Positions 53,235 to 59,707 of a stretch of DNA of 59,707 nt are shown here, piece by piece (within the stretch, counting starts at the first letter, position 1; each line of letters starts with the position of its first letter). The notes under the pieces were generated by a model. That model saw only the letters and a program-made list of their open reading frames with translations, was not told the DNA's origin and did not search any database. Position numbers and translations under genes: made by a program. This DNA is from Allomuricauda sp. CP2A (lineage in GTDB: Bacteria > Bacteroidota > Bacteroidia > Flavobacteriales > Flavobacteriaceae), in assembly GCF_001683915.1 (NCBI RefSeq), contig NZ_LXTT01000005.1, forward strand, positions 1 to 59,707. Direction: 5' to 3'.

Positions 53235-53595
53235 CGACGCCATCACCAATTTTTTAAATCAAAATTTGATCGAACAGAAAATAAAGGGCATTCCCATTAC
53301 CATATTCTATAATGGTTTGGAAGGTCTAAAATATATAAAGAATAATCCGGACAAACATTATATTGTTTTTTTGGACATCAATATGCCCGTGATGAATGGT
53401 TGGGAATTTATTGAAGCAGCGGATTCCTTAACGATTGAAACATGCATGGAGATTCATGTTTTGACGTCTTCCATAAACCCTGGTGACAGGGATAGGGCCA
53501 ATGGTCTGCCTAATGTTGCTTCGTTCATTGAAAAACCGTTGGATGAACTAGCGATGGAGTCATTTATGGTGGCGAAGTTAAAAAAGCCACTTTGA
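53206..53595 (+). CDS. Single-domain response regulator (CheY-like)
   Basis: 129 residues comprising only a receiver: acidic pocket ILLIDDDAITNFL, phospho-Asp57 (VFLDINMPVMNGWEF), Thr/Ser in HVLTSS and Lys in FIEKPL. No output domain. It starts inside the end of the sensor gene (29-base overlap), so the two are translated together and are likely partners. Confidence 0.9.
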   Translation: MTKEILLIDDDAITNFLNQNLIEQKIKGIPITIFYNGLEGLKYIKNNPDKHYIVFLDINMPVMNGWEFIEAADSLTIETCMEIHVLTSSINPGDRDRANGLPNVASFIEKPLDELAMESFMVAKLKKPL

Positions 53596-54396
53596 TTTCA
53601 GTAAAGGACCGTTCCCGGATATTTCCATATCCAGTGCTTTTATAGATTCCCAACAAACGTCGTAAATGCGGTTTGCGCTATCTGTCGAGGGATTGTACCA
53701 AAACACAATCTTTGGATAAATGGATTCTGTTTCATGTTTCGGCCGCTATTTCCATGAATCTTTGAAACATATTAGAGCTAAGTTTAATATCTGGGCCAAG
53801 ATTTTTTAGTGGACAATTGACCTTGAGAAAAAATTTTGTCTGGCATTGCCTTCAATACGAATCTTTGAATGGGAGCTTTACCTATTGCAATTCTTAGAGG
53901 GTATCGCCTGTCGAACATAAGATTCTATTGCGTTCCCTAAATTTCCCATATCATACTTGGTACAGAAGTTGTGGCTTTATCAACAATGATCAAATTAAAT
54001 TGTTCCACATTGTTCTTAACAAAAAACAAAAAATCTTCATCAACACTACCACAAATCGACCCCCTGTACAGAAAGGTTGTACAATTCTCAAGTAAATATC
54101 GAATTGCTTATTGCGAATCCCTTATGTTCCGCACGAAAGAGGAAGTATCAAGGTCAACATGCAAACAGAGAAGGAAAGAACTCCATATGATTTTAAAGGC
54201 GTCCAAAAGGGAACTCAAAAAACTTAAAAAGTAACCGTCCCGTCCGGGATCACTATCCGTGTATTTTGCTTATTGTGTATCCCGGCAACACACTCATCCT
54301 GTGTTGGTTTTTTCTGTAATTTCCACCTTTTGAAAAGAACACGGATCTGGCCATTAATCAAGGTCCCGGAACGGTTCACTAACCCAAACATCCTCG
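53596..54396. other. Gene-poor region, probably decayed
   Basis: About 800 bases. A plus-strand frame at 53971-54234 (GTG start) ends in a Lys-rich helix but has no recognised motif; I treat it as unproven. Nothing else stands out. Confidence 0.4.
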
Positions 54397-54765
54397 ATGA
54401 AAGCATTTTTGACAATTGGCCTGTTGTTCATGAGCAATTCCTTTATGATCGTGGCCTGGTATGGTCACCTCAAATTTTCAGAATGGAAGTGGTTCAATAA
54501 GCTTGGGCTTGTTTCCATAGTACTGATCAGTTGGGGCATAGCGCTGTTTGAATATATGTTCCAAGTACCCGCCAATAGGATTGGGTATAAGGAACATGGG
54601 GGACCGTTCAGCCTCATCCAATTGAAAGTACTGCAAGAGGTAACAACATTGGTTGTTTTTGCGATATTCACCTTGGTGGTCTTCAAGACAGAAACGTTTC
54701 GTCCGAACCATATCATTTCCTTTCTTTTTTTGATTTTAGCCGTTTATTTCATGTTCAAGAAATGA
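54397..54765 (+). CDS. DUF486-family small membrane protein
   Basis: 122 residues with four membrane helices and the family hallmarks SNSFMIVAWYGHLKF, FEYMFQVPANRIG and GGPFSLIQLKVLQEVTTLVVF. The family is related to DMT-type transporters; function unknown. Confidence 0.9.
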   Translation: MKAFLTIGLLFMSNSFMIVAWYGHLKFSEWKWFNKLGLVSIVLISWGIALFEYMFQVPANRIGYKEHGGPFSLIQLKVLQEVTTLVVFAIFTLVVFKTETFRPNHIISFLFLILAVYFMFKK

Positions 54766-55246
54766 GATTGGAAACAATAAAATGATTTGGGATGCCACCA
54801 GTAGTCCTGTATACTGGCAAATTTCTTGACTGTAGTTTCATAAAGGGACCGAACGGATTAAAGGTCATATTCGGCTCAAAAACAATAAGAATTTGAGCTG
54901 ATTAAAATATTTATTTGGCTCAGGTTCACTCTTGTGTCACTGAAGGCAGGGATGGAATTTGATCACGAATAAGACTAACAATATGGACTTTATGTCATTG
55001 ATGAAGGAATATACCGAAGCCCCTATATCTGTATAAAATGGATGAGGCACACCACCTTTCCCAGAAAAAATTGAGTATGTCCCAATAACCTATAAGGAAT
55101 TGATTTACAAAGCACTGAAACAACAAACTGACTGGTTTATATTTGCCGTTTTCAAGGACTCCCATTATCCGTCTCATCCATGCAGAGAACGGAACAAAAG
55201 ACAGGGAGTTTTGAGAAACTAAAAAAATGTGATTTGTTTTGGAGGA
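54766..55246. other. Gene-free, decayed region
   Basis: About 480 bases with many stops on both strands and no recognised motif. It precedes the toxin-antitoxin remnants and looks like the eroded end of an island. Confidence 0.4.
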
Positions 55247-55538
55247 CTATTTTTTCTTCTTCTCCGGATTTTGCCAAGTGTTGAACACGGAGTAAACAAT
55301 TATCTTTTTTTTTTGTGATTTCGTAAACAATTAGAAACGGAAAACGTTTTATGAATGCTTCCCGGTAAGGTTACCGCTTTTGAGGGAAGTGTTTCGGGTT
55401 CGCTACAATCCTCTCGAAATTACCGTCCAAATGTTCCAAGAATTCCTAGTCCAGTCCTGTTCGTTTTTCTTGATAATAAAGATAGGCCTCTATGATTTCC
55501 CGGTTGGCCTCATCCTTGATCTCCAAAATATAGGTCAT
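55247..55538 (-). pseudogene. ParE/RelE-family toxin, inactivated
   Basis: From the ATG at 55538: MTYILEIKDEANREIIEAYL, then, through two in-frame stops, EFLEHLDGNFERIVANPKHF and REAFIKRFPFLIVYEITKKK. A frame change near the end gives SVFNTWQNPEKKKK and a TAG. This is a ParE/RelE-type toxin with at least three disabling changes. It follows the antitoxin remnant by 3 bases, the usual TA order. Confidence 0.75.
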
Positions 55539-55541
55539 TTA

Positions 55542-55775
55542 CTAGCTGGCGTTTCTTGCATTATTTTTAACCTCTTCCCAAGTAAGTGATTTGCTCTCGC
55601 CCTTTAAATGCGCTTCCCTTCGCCTGTCCATCATTTTGTATTGCTCTTCGTCCAAGGTAAGTTCTTGCTCGTCCTTTTGGTAGCTTTCGGCCAATGCCTT
55701 TATCATTTTTAAAAGTCTTATGTCCGCAGTGTCCACCTACTCCTTGACCGTTTTCCTTAAATCGATTGTTGCCAT
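55542..55775 (-). pseudogene. Antitoxin partner of the ParE remnant, with an internal stop
   Basis: ATG at 55775 gives MATIDLRKTVKE, a TAG stop, and then in the same frame TADIRLLKMIKALAESYQKD, and on to WEEVKNNARNAS. The style is that of addiction-module antitoxin components. A GTG after the stop could restart translation of 64 residues, but with the toxin broken this is probably relic DNA. Confidence 0.65.
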
Positions 55776-55810
55776 GATAGCTTTTTTTTCTAAGAATAAA
55801 GGTACGAATT

Positions 55811-55900
55811 CTATTCCATCGGAACTCCGTTTAAAAGTTTTACAGTGGTCGCCAACGTATGTCGGGCCACATGAAAGCCCAAGTGTTTTTTGATACCCTC
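55811..55900 (-). pseudogene. Fragment of a tyrosine recombinase (integrase)
   Basis: Minus strand: GIKKHLGFHVARHTLATTVK followed by LLNGVPME and a stop. This matches the catalytic H-x-A-R-H-T box of Bacteroidetes tyrosine recombinases; the downstream Tyr region and everything upstream are missing. It marks a former integration event at the island edge. Confidence 0.7.
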
Positions 55901-56155
55901 CATAGTGGCAGATTGTGAGGATACTTCATATCCCGTTAAAAACCAATCACATAATTTCTATGCTTTGTAATTGGTGGCCTATTTGGTCTTTCTTCTTAAT
56001 TTTTGGGCTTTACTATTTTAAAGCCAGCAAATTGTGTCATTTTTTAACAAATGGTACAGAATCCTTTAACATGCACAATTTTAAAAGCTATGTTGGAAAT
56101 ATTTAGAAATATAAAAGAACCTATTTGCCCTTATTGGAACCACCCATGTTCACCC

Positions 56156-57313
56156 CTACCATTCAGCAAGACTGCCATCTTGGTTCCTCCAAATGGGGTT
56201 GCTCCATTGGTGCCCTTCCTTCACCGCGCTCCTAAGCTTTTCTTCATCAATGCGGACACCCAGTCCCGGTTCTTTTAAAAGTGAAATATATCCGTCCTCC
56301 ATGTCAAAAACTTCTGGGTTCTCCATATAGTCCAATAGGTCGTATCCCTTATTATAATGAATACCCAAACTGCTTTCTTGAATGAAGGCATTGATGCTCG
56401 TAAAATCAATCTGTAATGCCGATGCCAACGAAATTGGACCTAAAGGGCAGTGCGGTGCCAAAGCAACATCATAGGCCTCGGCCATGGCAGCAATCCTTCT
56501 TACCTCGGATATACCGCCGGCATGGCTAAGATCGGGCTGCACAATATCAACAACACCCCTGTGCAGCAGTTCCTTAAAATCCCATCTTGAGAACATGCGT
56601 TCCCCGGTGGCAATTGGTATGGATGTGAAGGAATAGATATGTTCCAAAACCCCATTGTTTTCTCCCAATATGGGCTCTTCAATGAACATGGGCCTATAGG
56701 GCTCCAGTTCTGTTATGAGCCTTTTCATCATGCCTTTGTGCACCCTTCCATGGAAATCAAGCCCAATATCCAGGTCATCCCCAAATTCCTCCCTGAGCAG
56801 TTGGATGTTCTTTGTTACGCTTTTTATTTTTTTTGTGGAATCGATCCATTCCAGTGCCCCTGTGGCATTCATTTTAACTGCCGTATATCCCTCTTTCACC
56901 TTGGATTGGGCTTGTTCTATGACGACATCCGGGGTATCGCCCCCGATCCAACAATACATTTTCATTTTCTTTCTGACCGCTCCGCCCAGCAGTTCATACA
57001 CCGGAACACCCAAAGATTTTCCCTTGATATCCCAAAGTGCCTGGTCAATTCCCGCCAAAGCGCTCATCAAAATGGGTCCTCCTCTGTAAAAGCCTCCGCG
57101 GTATATGGTTTGCCAAATATCCTCAATATCATTTGCCGATCGGCCAATGAAATATTTTGAAAGTTCCTGCACACATGTAGCGACCGTATCGGCTTTTCCC
57201 TCCACTACAGGCTCTCCCCATCCAACAATGCCTCCTTTAGTGGTTACTTTTAAGAACAACCATCTCGGTGGCACCTTGAACAGCTCAATATTCTCAATCT
57301 GCAATTGACCCAT
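56156..57313 (-). CDS. dgoD: D-galactonate dehydratase-type enolase superfamily enzyme
   Basis: 385 residues with the mandelate racemase/enolase fold. Capping domain at about 1-120; barrel with Mg ligands in GLDFHGR (Asp), FIEEP (Glu) and ATGERM (Glu); catalytic bases in HGRVH and LAPHCPLGP (His). The overall sequence resembles DgoD, which converts galactonate to 2-keto-3-deoxygalactonate. It overlaps the aldolase gene by 20 bases. Related sugar-acid dehydratases cannot be excluded. Confidence 0.85.
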   Translation of the reverse strand: MGQLQIENIELFKVPPRWLFLKVTTKGGIVGWGEPVVEGKADTVATCVQELSKYFIGRSANDIEDIWQTIYRGGFYRGGPILMSALAGIDQALWDIKGKSLGVPVYELLGGAVRKKMKMYCWIGGDTPDVVIEQAQSKVKEGYTAVKMNATGALEWIDSTKKIKSVTKNIQLLREEFGDDLDIGLDFHGRVHKGMMKRLITELEPYRPMFIEEPILGENNGVLEHIYSFTSIPIATGERMFSRWDFKELLHRGVVDIVQPDLSHAGGISEVRRIAAMAEAYDVALAPHCPLGPISLASALQIDFTSINAFIQESSLGIHYNKGYDLLDYMENPEVFDMEDGYISLLKEPGLGVRIDEEKLRSAVKEGHQWSNPIWRNQDGSLAEW

Positions 57314-57947
57314 TTTCAGTTTTTAAATGTTCCACAAACTTTGATGCACATATTGTAATGGCATTCAATTCTTCCTCAGTTCCGACCCCAGATGGAACCA
57401 ACGTACTTCCTATACCGACTCCATCGATGCCCGCCTTGAACCAATCGTTCATGGTATCAACCCCTATACCACCAACTGCAAAAAATTTGGTGTTGGAAAA
57501 GGGACCCTTTAAAGATCTATAATAGTCCGTTCCTAAATGATTGGCTGGGAAGAGTTTGATGATATCCGCGCCAAAGACAATTGCATCGGCTATCTCCGTT
57601 GGGGTAAACGCCCCCATGACCACCGGTATATCAGCCTGTTTGGCCACATCCACTATACCCTTGTTGGTATTGGGCGTGACCAAAAATTGAGCTCCAGCTT
57701 CTATAGCTTTTAAAGCCAAATCTGAAGTTGTAATCGTACCTGCCCCGACCAGAATATCTGGATGCTTCTTTCGTACTTTACTGATTTCGGTATCAAAATT
57801 TGGTGTATTGGAAGTAACTTCGAGTACCTTAATTCCTCCCTGTATGAGGTGGTCAATTACGCTAGATGTCATTTTGCTGCCCTTAAGGCGGACAATTGAA
57901 ATGATCTTCTCCTCCAAGATCCTGTATAGTATTTTCTCTTTCTTCAT
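57294..57947 (-). CDS. KDPG/KDPGal aldolase
   Basis: 217 residues, class I aldolase of the Eda/DgoA family. Conserved segments are GIKVLEVTSNTPN (catalytic Glu), VGAGTITTSD, AQFLVTPNTN and IIKLFPANHLG (Schiff-base Lys). It splits 2-keto-3-deoxy-6-phospho-sugar acids to pyruvate and glyceraldehyde 3-phosphate. Start overlaps the kinase stop by 4 bases (ATGA). Confidence 0.88.
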   Translation of the reverse strand: MKKEKILYRILEEKIISIVRLKGSKMTSSVIDHLIQGGIKVLEVTSNTPNFDTEISKVRKKHPDILVGAGTITTSDLALKAIEAGAQFLVTPNTNKGIVDVAKQADIPVVMGAFTPTEIADAIVFGADIIKLFPANHLGTDYYRSLKGPFSNTKFFAVGGIGVDTMNDWFKAGIDGVGIGSTLVPSGVGTEEELNAITICASKFVEHLKTENGSIAD

Positions 57948-58954
57948 CGTATCACATGTCCTGATAGATTTCCATCCACCACCGAAATAATTTCCTCCTC
58001 CGTACTGGTATGCAAATCTCCGTTTATGGTGTGCTTAAGTGCAAAGGCCGCAGTGGCAAATTCTATTGCTTTTTCCGATTTCCAATCCTTGTTCAATGAA
58101 TGCAGGTAGGCCGCGGCAAAGGCATCCCCGGTACCAAAACGATCTTCCACTTGAACCTCGTAAGGTCTTGAAAAGAAGATAGTACCATCTTTTAGGGCAG
58201 CGCCTTGAAGCTTGTTTTGAGAAGCGGAACGATTTTCCCGTATGGTAAAAGCCATATTTTTAACCCCAAAAAGGTCACTTGCCTTCAACATTGCCCTTTT
58301 TGTCCGCTCCATCCCGTCCTTTCCAGAGAATTGAAGTCCATATACATCTCCCAGGGCACCCAAGTTGCCAAAGACCACATCAGAGTTTGCTATTATGGCA
58401 TCAAATATGTTCCGGGCCGTTTTTCCATCCGGCCATAGTGTTCTTCTGAAATTTAGGTCAAAACTGACCTTGACACCGTATTTTTTTGCGGTTTCCGCAG
58501 CCAAAATCGACTCTTTGGCGCATTGATCGGATAAGGCTGGCGTGATTCCAGAAAGGTGCAGCCAATTCTTATTTTGTAAAATGGTATCCCAATCTAGTTC
58601 CCCAGGCTCTATTTGACTAATTGAGGAACCCTGCCTATCATATACCACCCGCGAAGGCCTGATTGAAGCGCCAAGCTCAATGAAATAGGTGCCCATTCTA
58701 TTGCCCCCGAGCGAGACAGTATCGGTAGAAACCCCAAATTGATTAAGCCCAAACAAAGCAGCCTTTCCCATTGGATTATTGGGCACCTTGCTTATAAAGG
58801 AAACCTGATTTCCCAAAAGGGACAGGGAAACGGCCACATTGGATTCGGCTCCCGCATATCCCACAGCAAATTCTTGGGCAAGCAACAGCTTATCCCCTTT
58901 TTGTGAAGGCGTAAGCCTTAACATGATCTCTCCAAAAGTGACAAATTCCATCAT
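57944..58954 (-). CDS. 2-keto-3-deoxy-sugar-acid kinase (PfkB family)
   Basis: 336 residues, ribokinase fold. N-terminal MEFVTFGEIMLRLTP, substrate-binding GYAGAESNVAVSLSLLG and the catalytic box DRFGTGDAFAAAYLH. KdgK-type enzymes phosphorylate KDG or KDGal, fitting between the dehydratase and the aldolase in the pathway. It overlaps both neighbours by 4 bases. Confidence 0.88.
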   Translation of the reverse strand: MMEFVTFGEIMLRLTPSQKGDKLLLAQEFAVGYAGAESNVAVSLSLLGNQVSFISKVPNNPMGKAALFGLNQFGVSTDTVSLGGNRMGTYFIELGASIRPSRVVYDRQGSSISQIEPGELDWDTILQNKNWLHLSGITPALSDQCAKESILAAETAKKYGVKVSFDLNFRRTLWPDGKTARNIFDAIIANSDVVFGNLGALGDVYGLQFSGKDGMERTKRAMLKASDLFGVKNMAFTIRENRSASQNKLQGAALKDGTIFFSRPYEVQVEDRFGTGDAFAAAYLHSLNKDWKSEKAIEFATAAFALKHTINGDLHTSTEEEIISVVDGNLSGHVIR

Positions 58955-59682
58955 TTTTTTATTGTCTTCATATAATTTTCGCGGGTTATCCTTAAGTGTT
59001 CCCGCATAAAATTCTCGGCCCTTTGAGCATCTTGGGAAACAATTGCATCGGTTATTAACTGATGATAGTGCATCATTTCCTTCTTTTCTTCTTCAAGGTT
59101 CCCTCTAATTGATTTTGCAAAAACCCCGAGTTTAAATTTTGGCATAAGATTAAAAATGGGATCTACCAATAAGTGCAGTACTGGATTATCCACGCAATCG
59201 AGCAAAACCCTATGGAATTGGTTGTCGAGTTCGGCCTCTTCCTTTTTATTTTCCAATGGGCATTGCTTCATCTTTTCAATGTTTTCATTCAGTTGGACCA
59301 AATGATCTTCTGTCCTGACAACTGCTGACCTTGCAGCTATCATCGGTTCGATCATGGCCCGCGAATCTATGGTGCTCAATAGTAAATCCTTGTCGGAGGA
59401 CAACTTAAAGAACATGTTCAAAGTTTCGGAAGCATTTTTAATGCTCATTTCTGAAACATAGGCCCCGCTCCCCTTCTTCACCTCCACAATTCCTTTTGCA
59501 TTTAATCCCTTAATGGCCTCCCGTACCACAGTTCTGCTCACATTAAAAATGGAACAGAGCTCGTTCTCGGTGGGCAACTTCTGTAAAGGTCGATATTGAC
59601 CTTTTCTTATCGCCCTAGTGAGTTCATTTTCAACATGCTTACTAAGAGATCCTCGATTTTCTATGGGCTGAAACAAATCCAT
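58951..59682 (-). CDS. GntR/FadR-family regulator of the sugar-acid operon
   Basis: 243 residues. Winged helix at about 10-80 (LPTENELCSIFNVSRTVVREAIKGLNAKGIVEVKKGSGAYV) and an FCD ligand domain with conserved metal-binding positions (DNQFHRVLLD, HYHQLITDAI, REHL). It is the first gene of the operon and probably represses it until the sugar acid or its product binds. The upstream 25 bases to the window end are AT-rich with a partial dyad (ATGA...TCAT). Confidence 0.88.
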   Translation of the reverse strand: MDLFQPIENRGSLSKHVENELTRAIRKGQYRPLQKLPTENELCSIFNVSRTVVREAIKGLNAKGIVEVKKGSGAYVSEMSIKNASETLNMFFKLSSDKDLLLSTIDSRAMIEPMIAARSAVVRTEDHLVQLNENIEKMKQCPLENKKEEAELDNQFHRVLLDCVDNPVLHLLVDPIFNLMPKFKLGVFAKSIRGNLEEEKKEMMHYHQLITDAIVSQDAQRAENFMREHLRITRENYMKTIKK

Positions 59683-59707
59683 TATGACAATTTATAATAC
59701 ATCATAC

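Noticed and set aside
53971..54234. 87-residue frame with Lys-rich tail
   Set aside because: GTG start, no motif, lies in decayed DNA; possible but unsupported.

Overview
The window is from a member of the Bacteroidetes, most likely a marine Flavobacteriaceae. It carries a Bacteroidetes-type conjugative element (TraJ/K/M/N, BfmA/MobB-type mobilization proteins, RadC, SSB, large ParB), DUF3500, DUF4382 and DUF486 proteins, TonB-dependent receptors with a carboxypeptidase-regulatory N-domain, and TAnnTTTG-type promoter boxes. No rRNA, tRNA or CRISPR array was seen.

Layout. 1-684: right end of an IS21-family insertion (istA 5' part plus three 17-bp end repeats) that has cut off the N-terminus of traJ. 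686-3910: traJ remnant, traK, traM, traN. 4273-7960: a two-gene cargo cassette, a patatin-like lipase followed by a trypsin-like protease fused to a DRGH (NUC1) nuclease. This is the strongest candidate here for an undescribed, possibly anti-phage or anti-plasmid, system. 7996-11204 (minus): VirD4-like coupling protein, MobB relaxase and BfmA-like accessory protein, preceded by an oriT-like zone with three consecutive inverted repeats. 11712-14000 (minus): small ORF, RadC, SSB and an element-specific gene. 14291-20906: small ORF, YkgJ-type Cys-cluster protein, and a mobile mutagenesis module (DnaE-like polymerase and DinB on minus, divergent SRAP protein) with a palindromic operator. 20938-21483: remnants of a second parB and of a pRiA4b ORF-3 gene.

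21777-36470 is cargo: DUF3500 lipoprotein, serine hydrolase, TonB receptor with PepSY protein (iron uptake), a mercury/metal-type operon (ArsR, CsoR-like, MerTP fusion, Cys-rich protein, no MerA), DUF4382 lipoprotein, metalloprotease lipoprotein, and an envelope-stress cluster (two Hsp20 genes, DUF2158-like protein, lipoprotein, second patatin, small membrane protein). 36472-38268 is a 598-residue ParB. 38945-47875 holds an acyltransferase-like membrane protein, TerC, a KdpDE-like two-component system and a Trk/Ktr potassium-uptake operon. 48076-54765 has a TetR/membrane-protein divergon, a large PAS/GAF sensor without an ATPase domain overlapping a single-domain receiver, and a DUF486 protein. 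55247-55900 is decayed (ParE/antitoxin pseudogenes, tyrosine-recombinase fragment) and probably marks the island edge. 56156-59682 is a chromosomal-type De Ley-Doudoroff operon (GntR regulator, sugar kinase, KDPG/KDPGal aldolase, galactonate-type dehydratase).

A ~145-165 bp sequence occurs three times (14018-14160, 15646-15808, 38284-38451). Two copies lie just upstream of element genes, including parB, and one is orphaned. Several genes carry single-base frameshifts (hsp20-like, Cys-rich mer-linked protein, potassium-operon lipoprotein). These may be decay or assembly errors.
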